A stretch of 64,000 nucleotides of DNA from Prorocentrum cordatum (Eukaryota > Sar > Dinophyceae > Prorocentrales > Prorocentraceae). The stretch's first letter is position 1, and each line of letters opens with the position of its first letter. The notes under the pieces are model-generated. The model was not told the origin of the DNA. It was given only the letters and a program-made list of their open reading frames with translations, and ran no database searches. A program made the translations under genes and the position numbers. The stretch lies in NCBI GenBank assembly GCA_963575745.1, contig CAUYUJ010016486.1:1-64000 (forward strand), given 5' to 3'. Positions 28,444-39,185 of this stretch are shown piece by piece.

Positions 28444-29210
28444 CTTGCACGCGTAAGAGTGCCCAGAATCGAAGCAGAGAACTTCGCCGAATATTTCCTT
28501 CAAATCTTCAAGTTTGCATTTTTTGATGTCAATATGAGGTCGCTTCCTTGGCTTCGCTCGGGAGAATTTGTCGTCGGAATGAGCTAAGAATTTGGGAGGG
28601 GACTTCTGTAATGCAAAGCTTCGCTCTGCGCAATTAGCAGCCCAAACGAGTTGTTAGAACTGCAAAATCGGCTGAGCCAGGCCGCGGAAGGTATGATCGC
28701 GTTCCTTCTTCGGAATTTCGCCAACTAGCTCCACCCTGTCGCCGAATTCCTCTAGCTCTGTTACCATCAGAGCTCTACGAGGCATTAGCAGAGGACGGAT
28801 AGTTTTTCAGCCCCAGCGCTGATGGCAGACTGATTTCAGGCGTCTAGATACTTTGAACTGACGCGCCTGATGAGTCCCTGCTGATTGCTGTGCCGAACAG
28901 CTCTGTAGCTCATCTGCAGCTCGAGTTAAGTCGAGAAAAACCATCACCATCTCCCAGATAATAGCAACGTACGAATAGTTTTGCGGCGCCAGCGCTGATA
29001 GCAGACCGATTTCAGGCGTCTAGATACGTCAGACTATCGCACCTGATGATGTCCTTCCGATTGCTGTGCCAAAGAGCTCTGTAGCTCATCTGCAGCTCGA
29101 GTTAAGTCAAGAAGCTTATCATCATCTCCAACAAATACTAGAGTACGAATACTTTCGCGGATCTAGCTTGAGTAGCAGACCGAATTCAGACATCTGGATA
29201 CTTCAGACGA
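28444..29210 (+). repeat. Diverged satellite and MITE-like fragments
   Basis: The region holds a reversed GAATTCCTCTAGCTC block (28720-28785). From 28830, two degenerate units with 'ctgatagcagac', 'cttcag' and 'agctctgtagctcatctgcagctcgag' precede the regular 177-bp array. No gene seen. Confidence 0.5.
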
Positions 29211-29212
29211 AC

Positions 29213-30475
29213 GGGATCGGCCGTTTCGGATCATCTTGACACGGGGTGACGGTTTTCTGTACATAACTCGAGCTCTAGCACAGTTACAGAGCTGATACTT
29301 ACAGAAACCGATTCAGAATCATCGGTCGCGTTCGTCTGTTGCATCCAGTGGTTTCGCGGACCTATTTGTATTGTTCGAGTCATCTTGAGAGGTGCTGTCG
29401 GTTTTCTGTACTTGACTCGGGCTGTAGGGTGGCTACAGGGCTGGTAATTACAGAAAACGATTCGGAGACATCAGGCGCGTCCGCCTGTCGCATGCGGAGG
29501 TCTGAAATCGGTCTTCTACTCGAGCTAGGTCCGCAAAACTATTCGTATTGCTCGAGTCATCTCCGCTGGGACTGTCGGTTTTCTGTACTTAACTCGAGCT
29601 CTAGGGGAGCTACAGAGCTCATACGCACAGAAACCGATGCAGAATAATCAGGCGCGTTCGTCTGTCGCATCCAGAGGTCAGAACTCGGTCTACTACTCGA
29701 GCTAGGTCCGCGAAGCTATTCGTATCGTCCGAGTCATCTTGAGAGGTGCTGTCCGTTTTCGCACGTAACTCGGGCTGTAGGAGAGCTAGAGAGCTCATGC
29801 GAACAGAAACTCATTCGGAATCATCAGGCCCGTTCGTCTGTTGCATCTAGAGGTCTGAGCTGGGTTTGCTACTCGGGCTAGGTCCGCAAAACTATTTGTA
29901 TTCTTCGAGTCATCTTGACAGATGTTGTCCATTTTCTGTATTGAACTCAGGCTGTAGGAGAGCTACAGAGCTGGTACGCATAGACTCCGATCCAGAAGCA
30001 TTAGGAACGTTCGTCTGTTTCATCGAGAGGTCTGAACTCGGTCTGCTACCCGAGCTGGGTTCACAAAACTATTTGTTTTCGACCGATATTTTTTTCCAAA
30101 TGGTGGTGAATTTCTTCACTGAACTCTTCGGCCGAAAAATCAAAAGGACATCATGAGGCGCGAAGCAATCAGAAGGACATCATGAGGCGCGAAGCATCCA
30201 GACGCTCGGTTTGGGTCTGTTGTGAGCGCAGACGCCAAACACGGATTCGTACTCTGCTATTTTCTCCCGAATGGTATTTTTTACACGCTTCAGATGAGCT
30301 ATAGAACTGTTCAGCACAGCAAGATATCACTAGACGCCTGAGATCAGTCTGCTATCAGCGCTCGGGCTGGAAAACTATTCGTTCTCTGCTTATTCTTTGG
30401 ACATAATATATGGTCAGGAAGCTCCACGAGTCCCCCGGCGGTAAGAAAGGTTGACGGTTTACCGCCGGTGCCCAG
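29213..30475 (+). repeat. 177-bp satellite array 1, ending in a hairpin module
   Basis: The phrase 'ggtctgaactcggtctgctactcgagctaggtccgcaaaactattcgta' recurs at 29501, 29678, 29854 and 30031, so the period is 176-177 bp. The array starts with GGGATCGGCCGTTTCGG. It ends with a shared 3' block (TTTTTTTCCAAATGGTGGTG onward, 30090-30410) and the hairpin module at 30419-30475. Array 2 has the same start and end. Confidence 0.88.
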
Positions 30476-30479
30476 TTGG

Positions 30480-30875
30480 ACCACCCGGCCCGGGCGGACA
30501 AAGTGGTAACTTTTGGTCGGTCTTGCTGAGATTTGAGATTTATTTTGAGAAAGCAGATTTTGACGCTGAGCATGCGCATATGAGCTTCACTCTGAGAGCA
30601 GCTCAGCTCTGCTGATGCATTTTCTTGTGAGTTGACTTCCAGGAACCGAGCTAATATGAACATCGAAAAATCCAAAATCAAGATTTTCAGAAAATCTTCA
30701 TTTATTACTCTACTTCGATTCTGAGCGCGCTAGTGCGTGCGAGGAGCTCTACGAGGTCCCCGGCGGTGACCAGGTTGACGGCTTACCGCCGGCGCCAGTT
30801 GGCCCACCCGGTCTGGACGGAGAAAGTGGTAACTTTTGGTCGGTTTTGCCAAGATTTGAGAGATATTTGATTATA
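30480..30875 (+). repeat. MITE-like fragment with 'GCATGCGCATATGAGCTTC' variant
   Basis: The internal sequence of the element family (tttgagatttattttgagaaagcaga, tgagttgacttccaggaaccgagct) runs into GAGCTCTACGAGG plus hairpin at 30744. The left terminal repeat is missing. Confidence 0.6.
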
Positions 30876-31232
30876 CCTCGTAGAGCTCTTCGGCGTCGAT
30901 GAGCTCGAGGAATTCCGGCGCGGGGTGGAGCTAGTTGGCCGACCCGGCCGAGGCGGACAAAGTACTAACTTTTGGTCGGTTTTGCTAATATTTGAAAGAT
31001 ATTTGACCGTTTATTTTAAGAAATCAGACTTTTTACGCTGAGCATTTGCATATAAGCTTTATTCTGAGAGCAGCTCAGCTCTCCCGATGCATTCTATTAT
31101 GAGTTGACTTCCAGGAACCGAGCTCATATGAACATCGAAAAAAATCCCAAAATCAAGATTTAAGGAAAATCTTCATTTTATTACTCTAATTCGATTCTCA
31201 GCACTCTTACCGGTGCCAGGAGCTCTACGAGG
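30876..31232 (+). mobile_element. MITE-like element, complete copy (357 bp)
   Basis: Ends are CCTCGTAGAGCTC at 30876 and GAGCTCTACGAGG at 31220, a perfect 13-bp inverted repeat. The left end continues into a second small dyad (GATGAGCTCGAGG). There is no ORF. The right end abuts a hairpin module, as in every other copy, so the module may be part of the element. Confidence 0.7.
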
Positions 31233-31840
31233 TTCCCGGCGGTGACCAGGTTGACGCTTCACCGCCGGCGCCAGTTCATTTCGAGAAACCAGATTTTTAC
31301 GCCGAGCATTTGCATATAAACTTCGTTCCCAGAGCAGCTCAGCTGCTCTGCGGGAGTTTTACTATGGGTTGACTTCCTGGAACCCACCTGGTATTCACAT
31401 CGAAAAAGTAGGAAAATTCAGATTTAATAAAATCCTCTACAAAGTTCTCTGCTTGATTCTGAGCACTCTAGTGCGTGCAGGGAGCTCTACGAGGTTCCCG
31501 GCGGTGAGCAGGTTGACGGTTTACCGCCGGCGCCAGTACTAAAGCTCAGTAAAAATCTGTGTTTCCAACTGGGCGCCGGCGGTAAACCGTCAAGCTTGGT
31601 TACCGCGGGAAGACTCGTAGAGCTTCCTTGCCATGTACCTTCTCTAAAGAATTAGAGGAGAACGAATAGTTTTTCAGCCCGAGCGCTGATAGCCGACTGA
31701 TTTCAGGCGTTTAGATACAATTAACTAGCGTTCCTGATCATTAACTTCCCGTTGCTATGCTGAACAGTGCTCGTCTGCAGCAGGGGTATAACCAAGAAAA
31801 CCAATACCATCTCCATGAAATTGGCAGAGTACGAATAGTA
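31233..31840 (+). repeat. Hairpin modules and partial MITE-like copies
   Basis: A plus-oriented module at 31482-31537 faces a reversed one at 31571-31624, making a larger inverted repeat. 31640-31840 resembles the 3' block of the satellite arrays ('aacgaatagtttttcagcccgagcgctgatagc'). Confidence 0.6.
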
Positions 31841-32193
31841 CCTCGTAGAGCTCTTCGTCACCGATGAGCTAGAGGAATTCCGGCGCGGGGTGGAGCTAGT
31901 TTGTCGACCCGACCAGAAAAGAAGATGTGATAACTTTGGGTCGGTTTTGCTAAGATCTGAAAGATATTTGACCATTTATTTCGAGAAAGCGGATGTTTTA
32001 CGCCGAGCATTAGTGTCTAAACTTCGTTCTGAGAGCAGCTTAGATCTCTAGAAAGAGTTTCACTATCGAAACATTTGGAGCAACCGACATCATGTTGACA
32101 CCCAAAAAATACATTTTTTTTCTTCTAGAAATGCTCCGAGAACTGTCTGCTTCGAATCTAAGCACTCTTAGGCGTGCAAGGAGCTCTACGAGG
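31841..32193 (+). mobile_element. MITE-like element, complete copy (353 bp)
   Basis: CCTCGTAGAGCTC at 31841 and GAGCTCTACGAGG at 32181. The interior is diverged from the 30876 copy but has the same order of blocks (GAATTCCGGCGCGGGG, GACCCGACC, gagcaaccgacat). The adjoining hairpin module is split by the insertion that begins at 32201. Confidence 0.7.
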
Positions 32194-32198
32194 TTCCC

Positions 32199-32235
32199 GG
32201 CTCAAGGTTCAAGGCTCAACGGCTCAAGGCTCACG
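32199..32235 (+). other. Tandem spliced-leader-like units at the 5' edge of the insertion
   Basis: GGCTCAAG, GTTCAAG, GCTCAAC, GGCTCAAG, GCTCACG in direct succession. The dinoflagellate spliced leader ends TTTTGGCTCAAG. The position, exactly at the insertion's 5' border, matches that at 17298-17313. Confidence 0.5.
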
Positions 32236-32595
32236 TACCCGTACGCTTTCGACTGCCTGGGGTACCTCCTCGAAGTCGTGCGGTAGTGGTTAGCGGAGTT
32301 TTCTGTGCACACGGACCGTACTATCATCAGTGTGTGCCTGGGTCGCCGGAGCCTCAAGGCGCCTCTACTGTGCTTGCGCCTGTATCCTCAATTCATTGCA
32401 GTTTTTGCTTGGGATCGATTCCCCGGCCAGTGGGTCGTCTTGTTCTTGTCCAGAGTTGTGGCAGTCTATTCTTTAATCGCCGGCGTGTGGTTGATCTTTT
32501 TCTCCTTCCTTTCTCATCACGTCTTCTTCGCCTTGTGTGGAGTCTCATCGCTATTCTTGCCACTACTATCTTTGCGTCTGTGATCATATTTCTCG

Positions 32596-33993
32596 ATGCC
32601 GCATGTCCGGAGCCGATATCGTGCATATATGCGTCAACTGCGAGGGTTCAAAGGTGGATTTTGCTCGGCGCCCAGGCCCATCCCTCCACCACCCGGTCTG
32701 GAGCCCAGAGTGCAGCTCACATTGCAAAAGTTGGCGCCAACCACCACCGACATTTTGCTGGACTATCTCGCGCCGAAGGCCAGGAAGAGTATATCCACGC
32801 GTGTTGCTTCTGCCACAGTTGTTTCTGGAGACGCGACAAAGCTTTCCGTCCGCACGAGAGTTGCAGCCGTCTCAATTCAGGGTCGTACTTTGGCTTCTTG
32901 GGGATCAGATGGATTGCAAGTGTCGGCGACTAATGATATTGTTGGCATTGCACCACACATTCCTGCGGAGGTGTCTCGTGTCAGTTCTCGGAGGCCCCCG
33001 GAGCCCAAAAACGAGGACTCTAACAAAGATCATGATTGTCAAGTTGTTTCTTTGGGATCAGATGGATTGCAAGTTGTGGCGGCGGACAGTATTGTTGGCG
33101 TTTCATCGCACTTTCCTGTTGATTCTGCATCTTCCTCTCCTCGGAGGCCCCCGGAGCCCAAAAATGAGGACTCTAACAAAGATCATGATTGTCAAGTGGC
33201 TTCTTTGGGATCAGATGGATTGCAAGTTGTGGCGGCGGACAGTATTGTTGGCGTTTCATCGCACTTTCCTGTTGATTCTGCGTCTTCCTCTTCTCGGAGG
33301 CCCCCGGAGTCCCAAAACGAGGACTCTAACAAAGATCATGATTGTCAAGTGGCTTCTTTGGGATCAGATGGATTGCAAGCGTCGGCGATGGACGATATGG
33401 TTGTTTTTTCTTCGCACATTCCTGTTCATTCTGCTTCTTCCTATTCTCGCAGTCCCCCGGAGCTCAGCAAAGACAAGGAGGAGGAGGAGGAGGATAACAA
33501 CAACAACAATCCTATTTGTGAAGCTGTTGCTCCCGTTATGCATCATCTTGTCGTTCCTGGGAGCTTACGTATGAAAAGGTATTGCTTCAAAAGGTATGTT
33601 CCGGTGGGCGAGCAGGGTGAGAAAGTTGCGGCTGCAATCAAAGCCGCTTTGGCTCACGTAGACGTTCCCTGGGAAACGTTTAGCGATGATGCACGCAAGA
33701 GTGAGCATTTCAACAGAATGAGTGATGATATGCTCTCAGGGATCAGTGGCTCTCTGGATTTCATCTATGCTCATCACGCTGCGCGGGATGAACAATGGAA
33801 TGCATTTACTGCGTGGCTAAGGGATCCTGACCGCCTCACAAGGATTGAGCGGCAAAACTGTATAGGTCATCTTGCTGTGGTTCATTGGGTCAGGACGGCA
33901 CGGACAGGGTCAGACAAATATGAACGGAAATTGCGTATCGAAGCGTGGAACGATTTCATCTTCCAGGCGTTTCCTCACACTCCCAGCCTCTAG
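32596..33993 (+). CDS. 465-residue protein with four 51-residue tandem repeats (LINE-associated ORF)
   Basis: Starts at ATG 32596. Residues about 100-290 are four copies of a 51-residue unit (153-bp period; GGGATCAGATGG at 32901, 33054, 33207, 33360): 'LGSDGLQVVAADSIVGVSSHFPVDSASSS' then 'RRPPEPKNEDSNKDHDCQV'. An acidic/Asn run follows, then a C-terminal domain of ~140 residues (RYCFKRYVPVGEQGEKVAAAIKAALAHVDVPWETF, later HLAVVHWVRTARTG). I do not recognise the family. Its place in a LINE-derived insertion suggests an ORF1-like RNA-binding role, but that is inference. Adjacent units are nearly identical, implying recent expansion. Confidence 0.55.
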   Translation: MPHVRSRYRAYMRQLRGFKGGFCSAPRPIPPPPGLEPRVQLTLQKLAPTTTDILLDYLAPKARKSISTRVASATVVSGDATKLSVRTRVAAVSIQGRTLASWGSDGLQVSATNDIVGIAPHIPAEVSRVSSRRPPEPKNEDSNKDHDCQVVSLGSDGLQVVAADSIVGVSSHFPVDSASSSPRRPPEPKNEDSNKDHDCQVASLGSDGLQVVAADSIVGVSSHFPVDSASSSSRRPPESQNEDSNKDHDCQVASLGSDGLQASAMDDMVVFSSHIPVHSASSYSRSPPELSKDKEEEEEDNNNNNPICEAVAPVMHHLVVPGSLRMKRYCFKRYVPVGEQGEKVAAAIKAALAHVDVPWETFSDDARKSEHFNRMSDDMLSGISGSLDFIYAHHAARDEQWNAFTAWLRDPDRLTRIERQNCIGHLAVVHWVRTARTGSDKYERKLRIEAWNDFIFQAFPHTPSL

Positions 33994-34089
33994 TCTTTTT
34001 CTATCTGTGTGGTGTGATGTCTTTCTTGGTCTCAATCGTTGGACATGACGTGTTTCGTGGGCTCCCCGCACGTTGTCTGATACTGGGCC

Positions 34090-34501
34090 AAGCGAACGTT
34101 CCCGCCGCATGGCCCGCGAGGGCCTTCTATGTTGCACGTATCTCCTGCTGTCACCAGGCCCGCCAGGGCCACCGATACACGTGCGAACAGTACCTGTCGC
34201 TGCCGTACGAAGAATCATGCTACGAACTTTGCCTCGTCAAAGCTGGCTTTGATGGTGGTGTGTGCAGCCAGGGAGCTGGATGTGGTGCTTGGATTCAGAT
34301 TGGATTGCGTTCTCGTTTCCCATCTCTCTTCTATGTCCTTCTTCCTGAGCCAACTCACTCTTCAAGGATGTATATGTTTTTTTCTTTACTCTCCAAGACG
34401 GGTCCACGGTGACAGACACTGAACTCTCCGCTGCTGAGTGCGTTATCGGAGCACTCCCACGGGTTCTGCAGGCCTATTTTAGCGATAAGTTGTGTGATTG
34501 A
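34090..34501 (+). pseudogene. LINE ORF2 C-terminal tail fragment
   Basis: A frame from about 34090 reads 'CLVKAGFDGGVCSQGAGCGAWIQIGLRSR', parallel to '[29 protein letters not shown]' of the full LINE. After a frame change near 34385 it reads 'TVTDTELSAAECVIGALPRVLQAYF' to TGA 34499-34501, parallel to '[14 protein letters not shown]'. Only the region after RNase H remains. Confidence 0.75.
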
Positions 34502-34730
34502 TGATTCTCATTTGTGTTGTTGCCTTCATGCGTGCACACATTTGTTTTGATGTACACACTCCTCATAAGAGCTGCCAGAGGCTACCGCCTAAGCCGCCCC
34601 CCACGCGCTTGGCGTGGTGAGGCTTCCGCCTAAGCCGCTCGGTGGCCCGCGTTTGGCGTGCCCGCCCGCTTCGGACTGGACGGGGCCTTGGGGCCCGTGA
34701 GTCCGCGAAGCGAAAAAAACAGGTTGACGG

Positions 34731-34950
34731 TTCGCCGCCGGCGCCAGTAATTCCGGGGCGTTGGAGAGCTAGCTGGCAAGAAAAATTTTGACGGACCTTT
34801 TGGTGACTTTTGCTCGGTTGAAAATTTTGTTCTCGAAATTCAGCAAGTCGTTAGAGCTCTAGTATTTTTTCCCATGATATTCGATCTTATTCCCGCTCGC
34901 CATCTCAATCCCAGCTCGATCGGGTAGATATTATTGTCAAAAGCACACAG
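34731..34950 (+). repeat. Hairpin module right half and lead-in of satellite array 2
   Basis: GGTTGACGGTTCGCCGCCGG is followed by a lead-in ('gttctcgaaattcagcaag', 'cgatcttattcccgctcgccatct') that also precedes arrays 3 and 4, so it belongs to the array-bearing element. Confidence 0.65.
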
Positions 34951-36393
34951 GCGGGATCGGCCGTTTCGGGTCATCTTGACACGCGGTGACGGTTTCTTGT
35001 ACATAAGTCCAGTTCGAGGACAGCTACAGAGCTGATACTTACACAAAGCGATTCAGAAACATCAGGCGCGTTCGTCTGTTGCATCCAAAGGTCTGAACTC
35101 GGTCTGCTGCTCGAGCTAGGTCCGCGAAGCTATTCGTATTGTTCGAGTCATCTTGAGAGGTGCTGTCGGTTTTCTGTATTTATCTCGGGCTGTAGGGGGC
35201 TACAGGGCTGGTAATTACAGAAATCAATTCGGAGGCATCAGGCGCGTCCGCCTGTCGCATGCAGAGGCCTGAAATCGGTCTTCTACTCGAGCTAGGTCCG
35301 CAAAACTATTCGTATTGCTCGAGTCATCTCCGCAGTGACTGTCGGTTTTCTGTACTTAGCTCGAGCTATATGGGGAGCTTCAGAGCTGACCCGCACAGAA
35401 ATTCATGCAGAATAATCAGGCGCGTTCGTCTGTTGCATCCAGAGGTCTGAACTCGGTCTACTACTCGAGCTAGGTCCGCGAAGCTGTTCGTACCGCTCGA
35501 GTCATCTTGAGAGGTGCTGTCCGTTTTCGCACGTAACTCGGGCTGTAGGAGAGCTAGAGAGCTCATGCGCACAGAAACTGATTTGGAATCATCAGGCCCG
35601 TTCGTCTGTTGCATCTAGAGGTCTGAACTGGGTCTGCTACTCGGGCTAGGTCCGCAAAACTATTTGTATTCTTCGAGTCATCTTGACAGATGTTGTCCAT
35701 TTTCTGTATTGACTTCGGGCTGTAGGAGAGCTACATAGCTGGTGCGCACAGACACCGATCCAGAAGCATTAGAAGCGTTCGTCTGTTGCATCCAGAGGTC
35801 TGAACTGGGTCTGCTTCTCGGGCTAAGTCCGCAAAGCTCCTCGTATTCTTCGAGTCATCTTGACAGATGTTGTCCATTTTCTGTATTGAATTCGGGCTGT
35901 AGGAGAGCTACAGAGCTGGTACGCACAGAAACTGATGCAGAAGCATTGGGAGCGTTCGTCTGCTGCATCGAGAGGTCTGAACTCGGTCTGCTACCCGAGT
36001 TAGGTTCACAAAACTATTCGTATTCGACCGATATTTTTTTCCAAATGATGGTGAATTTCTCCACTGAACTCTTCGGCCGAAAAATCAGAAGGACATCATG
36101 AGGCGCGAAGCATCTAGACGCTTGGTTCGGGTCTGTTGTGAGCGCAGACGCCAAACACGGATTCGTACTCTGCTATTTTCTCCCGAATGTTATTTTTTAC
36201 ATGCTGCAGATGAGCTATAGAACTGTTCAGCACAGCAATGGGATATCACTAGACGCCTGAGATCAGTCTGCTATCAGCGCTCGGGCTGGAAAACTATTCG
36301 TTCTCTGCTTATTCTTTGGACATAATATATGGTCAGGAAGCTCTACGAGTCCCCCGGCGGTAAGACAGGTTGACGGTTTACCGCCGGCGCCCA
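34950..36393 (+). repeat. 177-bp satellite array 2, ending in a hairpin module
   Basis: Landmark TCTGAA at 35092, 35268, 35446, 35622, 35799 and 35976 gives periods of 176-178 bp over six units. It has the same start (GGCGGGATCGGCCGTTTCGG) and the same 3' block and module as array 1. Predicted ORFs of 60-120 residues in it follow the repeat and are not genes. Confidence 0.9.
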
Positions 36394-36395
36394 GT

Positions 36396-37643
36396 GCTTC
36401 AGAAGAGCACCCTCTTCGCTCTCCGGGTTTTGGACGCTACCAAGTTCAATCGAATTTTTTCTTGCCAACTAGCTCTCCAGCGCGTGAGAATTCTAGACGC
36501 TTCGCGAATCCCCACCAGCCCGTCCAGAAACGACGCCCAGGCGAGTAGAGGGTCGTCCTGAGGGGCTTTTCGGCGTCTTGGGTGCCTCGGGGAGGGGGGG
36601 GGGCCTCTGTGGGCCGTTCGGGATCCTCTTTGGGGCCTCCTGGGGGCCTCTTGGGGCCTCTTGAGGCCATCTTGGGGCCTTTGGGGGCCTCCTGGGTGCT
36701 TCTTGGGGCTATCTTTGCCCCTTGGGTGCCTCAGGGGCGTCTCTTGGGGCCTCTTGGGGGTCTCTTGGGGGCCTCCTGGGGGCCTCTTAGGGGGCCTCTT
36801 GGCCATCTTGGGGCCATCCTGCGGCCTCTTGGGGCATCCTGGGGGCCTCTTGCGGCCGTCGTGGAGGAAATCGATCAAAGAAGTGGGGTTCCCTAATTGC
36901 AGCCCCCCCGAGGAGCTCCCCAAATCGTTCCTGGACCCCTTTTGGATCGCTCTTGGAGCGCTCGTGGCCGCTCTTGGAGCCATCCTGAGGCTCTCTTGGG
37001 CCCCTCTTGGAGCTATCTTGAGCCATCTTGGAGCCATCTTGACGCGTCGGATGTGCATCGCAAGCGAAAAAGTGAGAACACCACAAAGATTGATTTTCCA
37101 AGGGTTTTGAAGCATTTTGGCCTCTTGGATGCATCCTAATGGTGCTCTTGTGGGCACTTGGAACCGTCTTGGGGAGTTCTTGGAGCGTCTTGGAACATCA
37201 TGGGGACCATCTTGAGGCATCTTGCGCTATCTTGAGCCATCTTGGAGGTCATCTTGAGCTCCCTGATGAGGCCCTCTTGGAGCCGTGTTGGGCCGTCTTG
37301 GACGCTCTAACTACCCGCGGCCCCCCCTGTCCAGGTCAGTGGGGAGGGGGTAGGGGGGGGGGGGGGCCCTTCCCCGAAGGGGAAGAAGGAGGGGTGGAAG
37401 AGGAAACGCTTTAAACCACCGGCGCCCAGAGGGCTGGTGGGATTACTCTTAAGCTTCCAGCAACCAGCTACGGGAAGCTCTACGAGTTACTGGCTGCCCC
37501 CCGTGCCGGAATTGTTCCAGCTCGTCGATGCCGAAGAGCTCTACGAGGCACTAACGATCTTAGAGAAGCTCTACGAGTCACTTGGTAGTGTCCACTTGGT
37601 GACGTCCAAAACCCGGAGAGCGAAGAGGGGGCTCGTCTGAAGC
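36396..37643. mobile_element. 1.25-kb element with ~49-bp inverted ends
   Basis: The left end (36396-36444: GCTTCAG, then CCCTCTTCGCTCTCCGG and GTTTTGGACGCTACCAAG) is the near-perfect reverse complement of 37595-37643. The inside carries degenerate minisatellites of CTTGGGGCCTC (36560-36860) and CTTGGAGCCATC (36950-37290) and a GC-rich stretch, with no recognisable transposase. Related ends occur at 24760, 38240 (reversed) and 38520. Confidence 0.65.
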
Positions 37644-37748
37644 GCTTCTGAAGCGCTGCCAGGCACGCTTCTACGCGCGCCTGCGCGCGCGCAGTCACGC
37701 GTGGACTAGGATCCGGCGGTAAACCGTCAACCAGGTAACCGCCAGGAG

Positions 37749-38099
37749 CCTCGTGGAGCTCTGTTCTCGCGCGGCGCTGCTCGAAACAGACCGAAGAAGC
37801 TTCTCAAGCTTCAAGAGAAAAACTAGAAAAATACGTTTTTCGGTTTTCATCGGACGTCGGTTCCCTCATGTGTTTTGATAGTAATACTGCAGCTACGGAC
37901 CTGAGAATTGGACTGGCAGACGCAGCATAACCCACTACACGTGAAATCTGGTTTCTCAAAATGAAGTGTCAAAGATCTTTCAAGTATGAGCAAAACCGAC
38001 CCCAAGTCATCGCATTGTTTCTTAAGGTCGGGTCTGCCAACTAGCTCCACCCTGCGCCCGAATTCCTCCTAGCTCATCTTGCCGAAGAGCTCTGCGAGG
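37749..38099 (-). mobile_element. MITE-like element, complete reversed copy (351 bp)
   Basis: CCTCGTGGAGCTC at 37749 and GAGCTCTGCGAGG at 38087, with the usual internal blocks in reverse order (cgtcggttccctcatgtgttttgatag, taacccactacacgtg, GCGCCCGAATTCC). A reversed hairpin module abuts the left side (37712). Confidence 0.7.
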
Positions 38100-38780
38100 T
38101 ACGCGCGTCGGCAGCACTCCCGGACGAGCTGCTGGGGCCGGGAACTTTCTGCGGGGATGCCGGAGCGCCGTGGGGGAGCTGCTGGTGGGCACCGCCACCG
38201 TCCAGCTTCCAATCTAAAACCTTATCGCTCTCAAAGAGCTTCCCAGAAAAAACCGGAGAGCAAAGAGACGCTCAAACTGAAGCGATTTTCTGGGGAGCGC
38301 TCGAGGGCTCCCCAGAAGTTCCCGGGGAGCTCCCTGAGAGCTATAGGGTTTCAGATGAGAAGCCGGACGGTGGTGGTGCCCGCCAGCAGCCCACCTCCGC
38401 CGCTCCACGATCGTCGCAGCGACTCGCCGGTCCCGGCAGCCCGTCCAGGAGCGCTTCCGGCACGCGTCCACGCGTGCCTGCACGCGTGCAGGCACGCGTC
38501 GAAGCGTGCGTGGCAGCGCTTCAGAAGCGCTTCAGAGGAGCTCCCTCTTTGCTCTCTGGGTTTTGGATGCTACCACGTGCTTCTGAAGCGCTGTCAGTGA
38601 CCCTCCCACGCGTGCCTGCACGTGTGGACGCGCGCAGGCACGTGTGGACGCGTGCCAGAACCCGGGACACGCTGCGAACGTTTACAACTCGCTGCCACGA
38701 ATCTGGGGTTGGCGAAGGTGAGCTGCTCGCAGGCACCACACCGTCCGGCTTCTAATCTAAAACCCTATAACTCTCAGAGA
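38100..38780. repeat. Nested inverted and direct repeats
   Basis: A block around GGCACC(g)CCACCGTCC(a/g)GCTTC, 'aatctaaaaccctata' and 'ctctcaga' occurs at about 38180-38235 and 38725-38780 as direct copies and at 38330-38400 inverted. Between them are reversed and forward copies of the 36396-type end and a palindromic run of CACGCGTGCCTGCACGCGTG (38470). No gene. Confidence 0.6.
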
Positions 38781-39185
38781 AATGTATGAAGTTTAACGTC
38801 CTGTCCAGGTCAGAGCCTTTTAACGCCCTGTAGGGTCAAGAACGCGCGTATCTGGGTTCTCGCCCCCACGTCGCGCGAGCATCAACTCTGGCTCCGCGCT
38901 CGAGGGCCGCGCGAACCTGACGCACGCGCTTGAACGTGCATGCCGCGTGGCGGAGCTCTCGGAATGCACGCTTCTCCGCGTGGACGCGTGTCTGAGGCGC
39001 AGCCAGACCCACTGCCAGGACGGGCAAGCCTCTTCTGGGGTTGTGGACCGGCGAAGAGGTTCTCGCTTCTACTCTGAAGCTCTGAGCTCTCGAAGAATCT
39101 CGTTGAAGAGCTCTGCGAGGTACATAGCAGCGTTCGGCATGCAACTGAAGAGCTGCTGAGCTGCTCGGCACAGCAATCCAAAGAA
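38781..39185. other. GC-rich stretch without recognisable feature
   Basis: I see no clear gene or family repeat between about 38781 and 39100. From 39110 a degenerate GAGCTCTGCGAGG end begins. Confidence 0.4.

Larger units (their letters stand above)
32199..34727 (+). mobile_element. Non-autonomous LINE-derived insertion inside a hairpin module
   Basis: The left flank ends GAGGTTCCCGG and the right flank resumes CAGGTTGACGG, the two halves of a hairpin module. At the 5' edge are five GGCTCAAG-like units (32199-32235). The body has a 465-residue ORF and a 3' part matching the conserved tail of the LINE ORF2 (GFDGGV, GAGCGAWIQIGL, TVTDTELSAAE). RT is absent. The 3' end is a short A run (GAAAAAAAC). 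Confidence 0.7.

Noticed and set aside
29213-36393. CRISPR-like array from evenly spaced repeats
   Set aside because: Units are ~177 bp and repeat over their full length, with no short repeat/variable spacer pattern, in a eukaryotic-type context.
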